A stretch of DNA of 56,708 bases, from assembly GCA_011620595.1 (NCBI GenBank), contig WOYX01000019.1, positions 1 through 56,708 on the forward strand, read 5' to 3'. Each line of letters opens with the position of its first letter. Positions within the stretch are counted from its first letter, which is position 1. A model generated the notes under the pieces. It was not told where the DNA came from and searched no databases. It saw nothing but the letters and a program-made list of their open reading frames with translations. Positions 1-9,354 of this stretch are shown here, piece after piece. Made by a program: the position numbers and the translations under genes. This DNA is from Bacteroidales bacterium. Its GTDB lineage: Bacteria > Bacteroidota > Bacteroidia > Bacteroidales > VadinHA17.

Positions 1-80
1 CTCAAAAGTAAGATTGACCAAATGGTAGTAACCTCATAAACAATAAACTATTTAGCCAGGAGCATTGATACTTATGATTT

Positions 81-3000
81 TTATCCGGCTTCAATATTCC
101 GGTCTTCCACCGGTGCGGTATTCCTGTATATCATCCGGTAAATCAACGGAAGGATGAACAGACTGACGAAAGTTCCCATGGTCATTCCTCCTATTAGTGC
201 GTATGAGAATGGTTTCTGTAGCTCACTGCCCATGTCACTGCTGAAGAGCAGCGGCAATACTGCAAGGATGCTTGTCAGGGCTGTCATTATAATTGCCCTG
301 AAACGCCTGCGCCCTCCCTCCCGGATAGCCTCATCAAGGGAATAACCCTGTCTCCTGAGTTTATTGAAGGCATCTACCTTTAGAATTGAGTCGGTGATTA
401 TGATACCGGTCATCACTATAATTCCTATGGCTGACATTATATTCAGTGTCTGTCCGGCAATAAGGAGGGTAAACAGGGCGGCAGCGATATCAGCAGGGAT
501 CTCAGCAAGTACTATAAGGGGCTGTATCAATGACTCAAACTGGGCAGCAAGGATGAAATAGAGTAACAGCAGAGAGATCAGAAGCAATATGGCCATCTCC
601 TTCAGGAGCTTAATATCTGAAAACAGAGTACCGGAGTATCTCACAGCGAAAAGAGAACTCTCCTCCACCATGGTGTCAATATGATCAATGAACTGATCCT
701 TCTCCTGTCTTTCAGGATAAAAATCAAGCGGCACATACTCTCCCTGTCTGCCGGCAACTATCGTCTTTAAATCCTGGCTGCGGCTTATTGTGATCAATGA
801 ACTGACATTTATTTCCTCGCCTCTCCTGTTCCTGACCCGGGAACCTTCAAGTACCTCATAAAGAGAAGCTTCCTCTCCTTTTAATACTACAGGGACAAAC
901 CTGGTGAACGACTGAAGTGTTGCAGCCCTGTTTTCATACAGCCCTGTCCTGATCACCTTTACCAGGTCATTATAATCAACATCGTACAGCAGCAACCGTT
1001 CCATATCTGTTTCAATAATAAGATGTTCCTGCAAAGGGATCCTGTTCGATGCCCTTAATTCAGGGTCGCTGTTAATCATAGCGTTCAGATCTTCCAGCGC
1101 AGGAAGGTCGGGCTCCAGGGCAGTATTCTTCATCGTCAGCTCAGCTACCAGAGGGGATTCGTTTCCGGCGAAGAGTTTTTCGAAGATATTAACGGGAGGC
1201 TCAAATGTAACAGTAGCCATAGCATAATCAGACCTGAGCCTGGATCGTATCTCATCAATCGTAAGGGCAAGATCACCGGGACCGGCACATTCAAGGTACA
1301 ATCTGGCTTCAGACGGTGAAAGCACTCTGTCACGGCTGAGCATGAACTGTTGTTTCCCTATAAAGGCATTACCCTGAATAATCCTGTCTTCTGCCGCGGC
1401 AAGCAGGTCCTCAACCCTCCTTCGGTTTTCAGCCAGATCAATGTTTTCATTCCACTCAATGAATACAGCTGTTTCAACCTGGGAAAACTGCGGCATCTTT
1501 TCTTTCTCCAGGAAGCTTAGCACAATAATACCTGCGGGGATCAGGAGCAGGAAAACGATGATGCAAACTGTCTTATGCCTGAAAACGAAGTCAAGTCCTT
1601 TCTCGTAGAACCCTTCAGTCTTTGTTTCACTCTTCTCAGGCCTTCTTTTCAATTGCAGGAATTTTATCCGCAACCCGGGAAATAATCCCCGGCTATGTGA
1701 AATGCGGGAATATGCAAGTCTGTAAATAACAGGCATAAAAGTTATCCCTACGATATATGAGACAGAAAGCCCGATAAGGACAGACATGGCTTCATCCTTC
1801 ATGAGTGCACCAGCAATTCCGCTGAGGAAAACGAGTGGAACAAATACAGCCACATTAACGAGCATTGAGCTCAGTTGTGGCAGAAGGACCTCATTTGTTC
1901 CTGTCACGCAGGCATCGCTGAGAGTCAATCCGCGCTCACGGTACTGGGTTATGTTATCAGTAACGACAATGGAGTTATCCATCATATTTCCTGCAGCCAG
2001 TATCAGTCCTGCAAGCGAGATAATATTCACAGACATGCCCGTCAGGTAGAAAAAGAGAAGGGTAATAATGACCGAGACCATGAGTGAGAACCCTATGAGG
2101 AGGGGGAGTCTGATGTCACGTATAAAGAACACAACGACAAGGATTACCAGTACCAACCCCTGCAAGAGATTGCTCTTCAGGTTTGATATTGAATAATCAA
2201 GAAGTCTTGTTTGATCCTGTGATACTTTGAAGGCTATTCCGGGGTAATCACTTTCAAACTGGCTAACCAGCTCACGGATTTTGTTTTTCATACCGGCTAT
2301 CCGCGCATCTGCCTGTTTTATCACTGCCATGCTTATTGCGCTGCGACCGTCTTCCATGAAGAGGCCTTCACTTCTTTCAGGGACCAGGTTCACCCTCGCA
2401 ATCTCGCTGAGCCTGATTATTCTGTCTCCGGCAGAGAGCCGGATATCAGCAACATCATTCTGGTCGCGGAGCAGTGATGATATCCTTATGTTGTAACGGT
2501 AATGCCCGTCACGCACTGTCATGGTTCCGGCGCTGATGTTGTTTTCAGCAAGAGCAGCTTCAATGTTCCGGAGTGATAAACCCATACTTTTCATCAGTTC
2601 CGGTACAGGTTCTATAACCACCTGTGGTAACACGGTACCGCTGATATCCACAAGAGCCACTTCGGGTAGTTGTTCAATCCTCTTCTTTATCACTGTTTCA
2701 GCGAATTCGCTGAGTTCCATGAACCTGACAGTCTCTCCGTCACCTCTTTCTCCCTCTGTTTCCTTGAGTGACAGGTTGAGGTAAAAGACCGGTATATCGG
2801 TTGCGCTGGCTTTAATAACCCCCGGCCGTTGCATGTCACGGGGCATTGATGTCATTATTGCATCAATCTTTTCATTGACCTCGATAAAGGCATAGTCAAC
2901 ATTGGTTCCGTAGTCAAACCTGAGGATCAGTGTTGCACTACCGTCACGTGTTTCGCTTCGCAGCTCACTGAGGTGACCTGTCTGCATCACCTGTGCACGA

Positions 3001-3194
3001 AGCGGCCTCACCACTGTGTTTTCCAGTTCCCTGGCCGTGCTGTTGGGATACGATACGGTCACCGTCACCTCCGGTATGGGTATGTCAGGCATCAGCGATA
3101 CCGGTATGGCCCGGTATGCAACGAGGCCAAGGATTACCGCTGCCGTGAATGTCATCATGACAGCTACAGGGCGCGATATCAGAAACTTTACCAT
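81..3194 (-). CDS. RND efflux permease, AcrB/HAE-type (1037 aa)
   Basis: This is an inner-membrane proton-driven RND pump subunit of normal length. The N-terminal membrane helix is followed by a periplasmic porter domain, a block of transmembrane helices (about residues 340-530), a second porter domain and a second helix block ending near residue 1020. In TM4 the usual Asp-Asp proton-relay pair of AcrB reads D406-N407, so only the first Asp is kept. It is the last gene of a minus-strand group: the adaptor gene ends 15 bp upstream and a second RND permease precedes that. Two permeases with one adaptor resembles MdtBC-type mixed trimers, but this is inference. No TolC-like outer-membrane gene is visible; one could lie beyond the left edge. 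The substrate cannot be told from sequence. Confidence 0.93.
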   Translation of the reverse strand: MVKFLISRPVAVMMTFTAAVILGLVAYRAIPVSLMPDIPIPEVTVTVSYPNSTARELENTVVRPLRAQVMQTGHLSELRSETRDGSATLILRFDYGTNVDYAFIEVNEKIDAIMTSMPRDMQRPGVIKASATDIPVFYLNLSLKETEGERGDGETVRFMELSEFAETVIKKRIEQLPEVALVDISGTVLPQVVIEPVPELMKSMGLSLRNIEAALAENNISAGTMTVRDGHYRYNIRISSLLRDQNDVADIRLSAGDRIIRLSEIARVNLVPERSEGLFMEDGRSAISMAVIKQADARIAGMKNKIRELVSQFESDYPGIAFKVSQDQTRLLDYSISNLKSNLLQGLVLVILVVVFFIRDIRLPLLIGFSLMVSVIITLLFFYLTGMSVNIISLAGLILAAGNMMDNSIVVTDNITQYRERGLTLSDACVTGTNEVLLPQLSSMLVNVAVFVPLVFLSGIAGALMKDEAMSVLIGLSVSYIVGITFMPVIYRLAYSRISHSRGLFPGLRIKFLQLKRRPEKSETKTEGFYEKGLDFVFRHKTVCIIVFLLLIPAGIIVLSFLEKEKMPQFSQVETAVFIEWNENIDLAENRRRVEDLLAAAEDRIIQGNAFIGKQQFMLSRDRVLSPSEARLYLECAGPGDLALTIDEIRSRLRSDYAMATVTFEPPVNIFEKLFAGNESPLVAELTMKNTALEPDLPALEDLNAMINSDPELRASNRIPLQEHLIIETDMERLLLYDVDYNDLVKVIRTGLYENRAATLQSFTRFVPVVLKGEEASLYEVLEGSRVRNRRGEEINVSSLITISRSQDLKTIVAGRQGEYVPLDFYPERQEKDQFIDHIDTMVEESSLFAVRYSGTLFSDIKLLKEMAILLLISLLLLYFILAAQFESLIQPLIVLAEIPADIAAALFTLLIAGQTLNIMSAIGIIVMTGIIITDSILKVDAFNKLRRQGYSLDEAIREGGRRRFRAIIMTALTSILAVLPLLFSSDMGSELQKPFSYALIGGMTMGTFVSLFILPLIYRMIYRNTAPVEDRNIEAG

Positions 3195-3209
3195 CGACTC
3201 CCGGAGCAG

Positions 3210-4289
3210 TTATTTAATAACCACTTTTGAATCATGATTCAGGTTGAAATTTCCCCTGACTATTACGGTATCCCCCTCCTTAAGACCTTCTGTAACAGTA
3301 AAGGAGTCCATGTTCTCCAACCCGGTTGTTACATAGACCCATTTTGCCCTTCCACAGCTGTAGGTGAAAACAACTTTCCTTTCGCTTCTGAGCACTACCG
3401 CCTGACGCGGTATAACCAGCTGCCCTGCAACCATCTCACCTGCTGTCACCTTCACATTCATACCCTCAAACAGCGAACCTTTACGGTTATCAGCCACAGC
3501 CCCGATCTTCACCATACCGTTGTCATTAACCACGGGATTTATTGATGTAATTATACCCGGGTATGCATCTCCTGAAGTCATGAATGGCTCTATTCTTACC
3601 GTTTGCCCTTTTCGTAAGGACGAAACTTCACTTTCAAGCACCGGGAAATATGCTATGAACCTGCTGTTATCAATGACGCTGCAGAAAGCTTTTCCCGGTA
3701 CTGACATTTCATTTTCATGGACAAACAGATCTGCTACTACTCCCTTAAATGGAGCCCTCAGGTGAGCCTGTTCAAGGTTGTATTCAGCCATCCGGAGATC
3801 TGCAATGGCTTTATCGAGCCCGCTTCGCACGCGGGCAGCCATAACCACCGCCGGGGGTATCAGAGAAGTGTCAGTTTTGCTGTATCCCCGTGCCAGAAGC
3901 AGGTCCTGGAACTCCAGTACAGATCTCTTATATTGATCAAGGCTCAGGAGAAGCGCAGTGTTCAGGGAGAAGGTGTCAAGGGATGCGATGACATCTCCTG
4001 ATTCAACAGAGTCTCCATTACGAACGTTTATTGAGGCAATCCTTTCACGGGTTCTGAATTCAAGGTCACTTTTCCTGAGTGCAGTCAACTTGCCGTTGCT
4101 TACAATATCCCGTCGAAAATCTCCCCGCTTCAGGATAATGACTTCTACCTCCCTCGCATCTTCCGTAATGGACAATACCTGTTCGTCTCCTGAATGGCCG
4201 GGACGCTCTGATTCTGACCTGTTACATGAAAGAAACAAACATGCCAATAATGAGATTATTATGAAATAAGCACCTGTATTATTCATCAT
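3210..4289 (-). CDS. RND periplasmic adaptor (membrane fusion) lipoprotein
   Basis: A 359-residue HlyD/AcrA-type adaptor that would bridge the RND permeases to an outer-membrane channel. The N terminus is a lipoprotein signal with a lipobox ending LFLSC (Cys22). Next come a barrel-sandwich/lipoyl half, a short helical hairpin (about 130-190), the second lipoyl half and beta-barrel and membrane-proximal domains ending in NHDSKVVIK. The start overlaps the stop of the upstream permease by 11 bp, so translation is probably coupled. An alternative start is the second Met, one codon in. The family assignment is secure; the substrate is unknown. Confidence 0.92.
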   Translation of the reverse strand: MMNNTGAYFIIISLLACLFLSCNRSESERPGHSGDEQVLSITEDAREVEVIILKRGDFRRDIVSNGKLTALRKSDLEFRTRERIASINVRNGDSVESGDVIASLDTFSLNTALLLSLDQYKRSVLEFQDLLLARGYSKTDTSLIPPAVVMAARVRSGLDKAIADLRMAEYNLEQAHLRAPFKGVVADLFVHENEMSVPGKAFCSVIDNSRFIAYFPVLESEVSSLRKGQTVRIEPFMTSGDAYPGIITSINPVVNDNGMVKIGAVADNRKGSLFEGMNVKVTAGEMVAGQLVIPRQAVVLRSERKVVFTYSCGRAKWVYVTTGLENMDSFTVTEGLKEGDTVIVRGNFNLNHDSKVVIK

Positions 4290-7200
4290 TCAACTTTTTT
4301 ACACGTTCTGGAGATTTGATTGTATCTGCTGAAGTGCCTTCAAGCCTCAGAAACAGGGGCAGGCAGAAAAATATTCCTGCCATGGAAAAAACCACGCCTC
4401 CTATAGTCCCTGCGGCAAGTGCAAACCAAAAAGGTTGCCTCTCTCCTATGAGGAAGGGAATAAAACCTGTCACAGTTGAGACAACTGTCAGCAATATCGG
4501 AATTATTTTATAATTAAAAGCTTTGAGGTAGAGTTTGAAAAGGGAGCAGTTCCTTCCCCTTTTCGACCTTACAAGAGCGTTGAAGTCATTGAGGATATAA
4601 ATTGCAGCGTTCACTGTTATTCCGCACAGTATGAGCATGGCGGCAAATCCTCCCTGGTCAAAATTCAGTCTGAAGAGCCAGAATGTCAGGAAGAGACCTG
4701 CAAAACTTACCGGGATGGTCAGAATCACGGCAAAAGGCTGCAGGAAAGATTCAAACAATATTGCGCAGATGAACCAGATGATGACAATAACCAGTCCAAG
4801 AAGCCAGTAGTGGCTTTTGTCTTCCTGCCACCACCAGTAGAACCTGCCGGGGTCTGGTGTGGCAGAATAGCCCAGCGGCAGGTATTCGCGGAAAGCTTCA
4901 AGGTTGTCCCCTATATGCCGGCGTGCTGTTTTCTCGGCGCCAACGAAATCAAACCTGAGGTACATGAGGTACTGCTGGTTCTCACGAGCTATAACGGGTG
5001 CCGTTGTCTCCCGTACTATATGAGATACCTCCTCCAGCCTGAAAAACAGGGAGTCCCTGACTACCGGTGCACGTGCCAGCGACCAGAGATGATCGTCTGT
5101 GCCGCCTCTCCGGAGTCTTATATTCTCGTTACCGGAGGGTGTTTTCATCACGGCAAACCAAGGCTGATAGATAGACCTGTTGCGCAGTTCTGACGTAACA
5201 GAACTTATCGGGAGACCGGATGCCAACACCCGGTCTTTGTCTATAGCCATATTGAATTCTACGTTGTCAGGCCTGCGCCATGAGGGTTCAGACATAATAA
5301 AGACCTCCCTGTTGCGTGGGTTTTCCATCAACATTCCACTTAAGTGCTCAGCCAGGTCGCTCAGTCTGTCATAGTTGTATCCCTGCATCCGGATGTAATA
5401 TTCTCCTGTACCTTCATAGACCGAATTGCTGAAGGGATCGCCAAAACCAGTGACATTCCAGTAGGCACCGCCAGTCTCAACAGCAAGTGAAATGACATCT
5501 CCCTTTAAGATGTAGGGAAAAGAACTGTGCTGGTGTTCCCTGGTGAAGTATACCGTGATTGTTGCATCACGAGGCGTTATTTCGCTCCGGAAGAATCTGA
5601 CCTGCCTGAATTGCGAAAGAAACCTCTCCATAACCGCGACTGTGGCATCAGCCTGCTCAATAGTTGTTCCAAGGGGCATAGCAGCAGTTATGTAAAGGTA
5701 TGTCTCCTGAGGTGCTCCGAAGTAAGATCCCTCGAATACCTTCTCGGTGAACAATCTTAGTGTTCCACCGAGGATCACATCAGTCACCGGTTTGATTTTT
5801 TCAGAATAAACTGTGCTGCCGAAAGTAGTATTATAGGCCCTGTGCCAGGGTTTGCTGCCCTCAAGACGGGCAGGAAGCTCATAAATAGGCAGCCCAAAAC
5901 CAAGAATGAGAATCGCCACAGCCCATCGCCTGTGCTTCCTCAGCCAGCCTGTAAGATTACCATAGATCCTTGTCAGCCTGATGACCCTCCTCCGACGCCT
6001 CCATTCAGTGTGAGATGACAATGGCACGGAATATTTTCCGAGCCTCATCAGGTCCATCAGGCCGGGAATAACAAAGAACGAAGTGAAAAGCGAAACTGCC
6101 TGGTTTATTATAACCACCATTGCAAAGTCTGTCAGATTAGCCTTCACCTTTTCACCAAGGAAGAATATTATTGTCAGAGAAGAGATTGTTGTCAGTGTTC
6201 CTGCCAGTATTGCCAGGAATACCTTACGATTGCCTCTAGTCCTAAGGTGATCAGTCATGATGATGATATTGTCAGTCATCAGGCCCAGTGAGACAGTTAT
6301 TCCCGCCAGAGCGTAGAGATGGATCTCCAGTCCGGCAATAAAATAGAATATGACTGCAATACTCAGGTTTCCGACAAGCATTATGGCGATCAGGAGCATA
6401 TATTTCAGCCTCCGTGTTGCCAGCAGAACAAGAATTATCAGACCGGCAAAGGCTATAAGGGTTCTGATGCCGATATTTCTAAGCTCGTCATATATATATT
6501 CCGTTGAATCATCCTGCAGCATCAGCCTGTACCCGTCAGGCAGTACTGTTTCCAGAGATGTCATCACCTTTTTAACATTCGTCGCAACAATGAGATTGTT
6601 TTCCCCCATAGCTGCATAGACGAGAATATTAATAGTATTCAACCCGTTAATCCGGTAGATCATCTGGCGTTCTGATTCGGTGTGGCTGATGGTGGCCACA
6701 TCTGACAGCCTGACAATACGTTCACCGTTCCTTTTCACAGGAACCTGCAAGAGGCTGTTTCCGTCTGAGTGCCTGGTACTGATCACAACCGGCATTGACT
6801 CACCGGCGGGAGAGATTCTGACATTGCCAATATCCTGTCTGTGGAGAGAAGTCCGGATTGCCCCTGTTATCTCTTCCGGCGTTATACCTGCTGACAATAT
6901 TTTGTCCGGATCATATACTATATGCCATTCTTTTGGCGTGGCGCCGTAGACCTCAACCCGGCTGATTCCCTCAACAGCCGCCAGGGCCGGTTTCATCTGA
7001 ATTTCTGCGTAGTGCTGCACCGAAGATGCGCTGTCAGGTGCGCTGAGGGTATATGACAGAAGCGGGCGGATTTCTTCCTCCTCAGTGCGATTCACCGTTA
7101 TGGCAGGGTAGCTTACCTCAGGCGGCATTGAACTCCAGGCCTGCCTGATAAGGGTACTGAGTTCAAATCTTATTGCGTCAGCATCTGCTTTCTTATCGAG

Positions 7201-7470
7201 AGTCAGGGTCACTCTTCCGGTTCCTCTGCCTGATCTGGAAGAAATACGCCTTATTCCCTGAACACGGGCGGCAATTGCCTCAATCACGGAGGTAGCCTCC
7301 TGCTCTATTACTCTTGGTTCTGCATTATACCAGGAGAAACTGATGGTCAATGATGATGCGTGGGCCTCGGGATTAAGTTTGATATCCAGTTTTGAGATTA
7401 ATGGCAGGCCACATAGTATGAGCAGCAAAAAAATGATTAATACCCTGAATGTTGATGCCCGCCTGTTCAT
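4279..7470 (-). CDS. RND efflux permease, second paralogue (1063 aa)
   Basis: A second full-length RND permease, clearly diverged from the one at 81-3194. It has the N-terminal helix, porter domain, TM2-6 block, central soluble domain and C-terminal helix block. TM4 carries D400-N401, so again only one Asp of the usual pair is present; CusA-type pumps also work with a single Asp here. The start overlaps the stop of the LytTR gene by 4 bp (ATGA), and its own stop overlaps the adaptor start, so LytTR, RND, adaptor and RND form one translationally coupled operon. Having two different permeases in one operon with a single adaptor suggests a heteromeric pump. Confidence 0.92.
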   Translation of the reverse strand: MNRRASTFRVLIIFLLLILCGLPLISKLDIKLNPEAHASSLTISFSWYNAEPRVIEQEATSVIEAIAARVQGIRRISSRSGRGTGRVTLTLDKKADADAIRFELSTLIRQAWSSMPPEVSYPAITVNRTEEEEIRPLLSYTLSAPDSASSVQHYAEIQMKPALAAVEGISRVEVYGATPKEWHIVYDPDKILSAGITPEEITGAIRTSLHRQDIGNVRISPAGESMPVVISTRHSDGNSLLQVPVKRNGERIVRLSDVATISHTESERQMIYRINGLNTINILVYAAMGENNLIVATNVKKVMTSLETVLPDGYRLMLQDDSTEYIYDELRNIGIRTLIAFAGLIILVLLATRRLKYMLLIAIMLVGNLSIAVIFYFIAGLEIHLYALAGITVSLGLMTDNIIIMTDHLRTRGNRKVFLAILAGTLTTISSLTIIFFLGEKVKANLTDFAMVVIINQAVSLFTSFFVIPGLMDLMRLGKYSVPLSSHTEWRRRRRVIRLTRIYGNLTGWLRKHRRWAVAILILGFGLPIYELPARLEGSKPWHRAYNTTFGSTVYSEKIKPVTDVILGGTLRLFTEKVFEGSYFGAPQETYLYITAAMPLGTTIEQADATVAVMERFLSQFRQVRFFRSEITPRDATITVYFTREHQHSSFPYILKGDVISLAVETGGAYWNVTGFGDPFSNSVYEGTGEYYIRMQGYNYDRLSDLAEHLSGMLMENPRNREVFIMSEPSWRRPDNVEFNMAIDKDRVLASGLPISSVTSELRNRSIYQPWFAVMKTPSGNENIRLRRGGTDDHLWSLARAPVVRDSLFFRLEEVSHIVRETTAPVIARENQQYLMYLRFDFVGAEKTARRHIGDNLEAFREYLPLGYSATPDPGRFYWWWQEDKSHYWLLGLVIVIIWFICAILFESFLQPFAVILTIPVSFAGLFLTFWLFRLNFDQGGFAAMLILCGITVNAAIYILNDFNALVRSKRGRNCSLFKLYLKAFNYKIIPILLTVVSTVTGFIPFLIGERQPFWFALAAGTIGGVVFSMAGIFFCLPLFLRLEGTSADTIKSPERVKKLNDE

Positions 7471-7811
7471 ACGTCGTCAATGAATTGAAGTGACTGTAAC
7501 CTCTCTTTAGCTCCTTTCCTGTAGCATCTTCCTACAGGAATTTTTTGCTTATGGCTCAGGATGACCTTGTTTGCAGTAAAAGCACTAACCTGAGATATAT
7601 TAATAATAAAGGATCTGTGGATCCTGATGAAATATTCTTCAGGTAAGTGATCTTCAAACCATCTGAGGTTATGGTTAACAATTATTGAGCTGCTATTCTT
7701 AAGATTGACTTCTGTTCTTTTCCCTTCTGCCCTGAGATACATTATTTCATCCGGATTGATTTTCCTTTTGCCCTCCGGGGTATTTACTATAATTGGCAGG
7801 ATTGGTTCCAT
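7467..7811 (-). CDS. LytTR-domain DNA-binding regulator without receiver
   Basis: A 114-residue protein made up almost entirely of a LytTR domain. It contains the typical stretch DEIMYLRAEGKRTEV near the start and the YFIRIHRSFIINI segment near residues 80-93. LytTR proteins bind short direct repeats about two helical turns apart. Most Bacteroidota members are LytR/AlgR-type with an N-terminal receiver; this one has none, so it must be controlled in another way (amount, ligand or partner). It is the first gene of the RND operon, with a 4-bp overlap to the permease. It lies directly downstream, on the same strand, of the peptide cassettes, whose promoters carry 20-bp direct repeats resembling LytTR sites. 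Regulation of those promoters by this protein is a hypothesis. Confidence 0.88.
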   Translation of the reverse strand: MEPILPIIVNTPEGKRKINPDEIMYLRAEGKRTEVNLKNSSSIIVNHNLRWFEDHLPEEYFIRIHRSFIINISQVSAFTANKVILSHKQKIPVGRCYRKGAKERLQSLQFIDDV

Positions 7812-8100
7812 AATTATAGCTCTATTGCATATGCTTACGTTTTAGCAGATATTATCAAACCAATTCCTGTAAATTTAGAAAAAAAAAAGCTATGCAATTT
7901 TTACCAAATAAAAACAGCTTCGGAAACAAAATTTAAATGTTATCCGGGTCTTCGTATCAGATGGCTAACATTACCGGTAAACTATCAGCAGATCCGACAG
8001 TATTGTAGTGATCTTTGAAATGTATAACAATATATCGTTGCGCCTGAAGACAATTGGATACTGCCTTCAACAGAGCAGCTAATTACCCGATCGTTCCCCT
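7812..8100. other. AT-rich intergenic region upstream of the LytTR-RND operon
   Basis: About 290 bp between the end of the last peptide cassette and the LytTR gene. It holds A/T tracts (for example a run of ten A near 7881) and no convincing ORF. It lacks the 20-bp repeat array seen before each peptide gene. I see no clean TAnnTTTG promoter with a correctly spaced upstream box and no strong terminator hairpin, so whether the LytTR operon has its own promoter here is open. Confidence 0.5.
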
Positions 8101-8897
8101 TTATTCAATTCGTTTCAGAAACCGGTGCCACCGGAACTTTTTATACCATGGCCTGTCAGGATCAAGAGAAAATAGCACCATAACAGCTTTCCCAATAATG
8201 TGTATTTCCGGAAGAAAGCCCCAGAAACGTGAATCTTTGCTTTGATAAAAGTTATCACCAAGCAGAAAGTAGTAGTTGTTTTTGAAACAGTGCATTGAAT
8301 AGTAGATACCTTTTAAAAAGGCCGAATCATTTTGTATCTGTATTCCAATATTCTCATATAACAGCACGTCATGATAATGTTCTATGTTCTCTTTTTGCAA
8401 TAGTAAGGTATCACCCTTGTGTGGCACATACAGGGGGCCATAATAATCAAGATTCCAATGCAAAGTTGTATCCTTAGGGAAGAGGTCATAATATTCAATA
8501 GATGACTTTGTTATTGTGGAGCAATCTTTCCTTATTATGATTGAATCACCGGCAATTTCCAAACACGCTTAATTAAAATTGTCCCATAAATAAAATCAAC
8601 TGAATCTGCCAGATACTCGTATTGCGGATAATTAAAGACAATTACGTCATTTTTCTTTACTTCTGACAACCCATTTAGTCTACGTAATTTCAACTCACCA
8701 GAGAATGCAAGTTTCTTAATATTAAAAATTCTCGGGCCATAATTCACCTTGCTTGTAATTACGAAATCTCCAGCTAATAAAGTTGGGTTCATCGAGCCGG
8801 AAGGCACTTTGTAAATATCAAAAATGAACAGCCGTAATGTGATTATCACTCCGACTATAACAATAAATGGAAGCGTCCTTATGAAAATACTCTTCAA
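8101..8897 (-). pseudogene. Type I signal peptidase (S26), frameshifted, cassette C
   Basis: Two adjacent frames together encode one S26 signal peptidase. The first part (8897 to about 8550) has one N-terminal membrane helix, the catalytic-Ser box PSGSMNPTL and the catalytic-Lys box starting ILIKRVW. It then runs out of frame at KLP. The second part resumes with GDSIIIRK and continues through LLGDNFYQSKDSRFWG to the end. Adding one G to the ccgg at 8549-8552 restores the expected KLPGDS motif, so this is a single-base deletion or a sequencing error. The start overlaps the thioredoxin-like gene stop (ATGA). In an intact cassette it would cleave signal peptides at the outer face of the inner membrane, possibly those of the cassette peptides. 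Confidence 0.85.
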
Positions 8898-9343
8898 TTT
8901 GCCAGGTATTTGTCAACCTCTCCAAGAATACTTACCTTATCATTTATCTCTGATAAATCGATGGATTTAACAATACGGCCTCTTTTAATAAAATAATAAC
9001 GAGGAGCTATAATCGGCACAAATCCCATTTCAGCAGCAAGATCATGAGAATCCTTAATAACATGCAACGTATTAATTCGATTTGATTGTACTATATGATT
9101 AATCGTTTTTTCGGAAATTGATGAAATAACCACTAAAAAACAATCGTTGCCATTTTTTATGTAATCAAGCGTTGGAGTTATGCAAGCGGAACAACCATCT
9201 GACGGAACAAATGCAACTACCTTGTAGTGATTCAGTTCAACTCCGAAGGAATGCAGATATGAGCTCAGGATTTTGGTTTCATTAGATGTGTTACAACCTG
9301 AAATTAAATACATTATAAAAGCTGATAAAAGTATTTTTCTCAT
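8894..9343 (-). CDS. Thioredoxin-like lipoprotein with CxxC, cassette C
   Basis: 149 residues. A lipoprotein signal ends LISGC, followed by a thioredoxin-like fold with FVPSDGCSACITP, where the CSAC sits at the expected helix start, and a putative cis-Pro segment (IIAPRYYFI). It therefore looks like a periplasmic, membrane-anchored disulfide oxidoreductase or thiol-dependent chaperone. It is the third gene of the cassette: its start is 11 bp after the propeller stop and its stop overlaps the signal peptidase start. The cassette's first gene makes a Cys-rich secreted peptide, so a role in that peptide's disulfide state is a reasonable inference. The family (TlpA/AhpC-TSA-like) is recognised by motif only, because the protein is small and diverged. 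Confidence 0.75.
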   Translation of the reverse strand: MRKILLSAFIMYLISGCNTSNETKILSSYLHSFGVELNHYKVVAFVPSDGCSACITPTLDYIKNGNDCFLVVISSISEKTINHIVQSNRINTLHVIKDSHDLAAEMGFVPIIAPRYYFIKRGRIVKSIDLSEINDKVSILGEVDKYLAN

Positions 9344-9354
9344 ACTTCAAAATA

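Noticed and set aside
1-80. Start of another gene at the left edge
   Set aside because: No frame with similarity is visible in the 80 bases before the RND stop; they may be downstream untranslated sequence.
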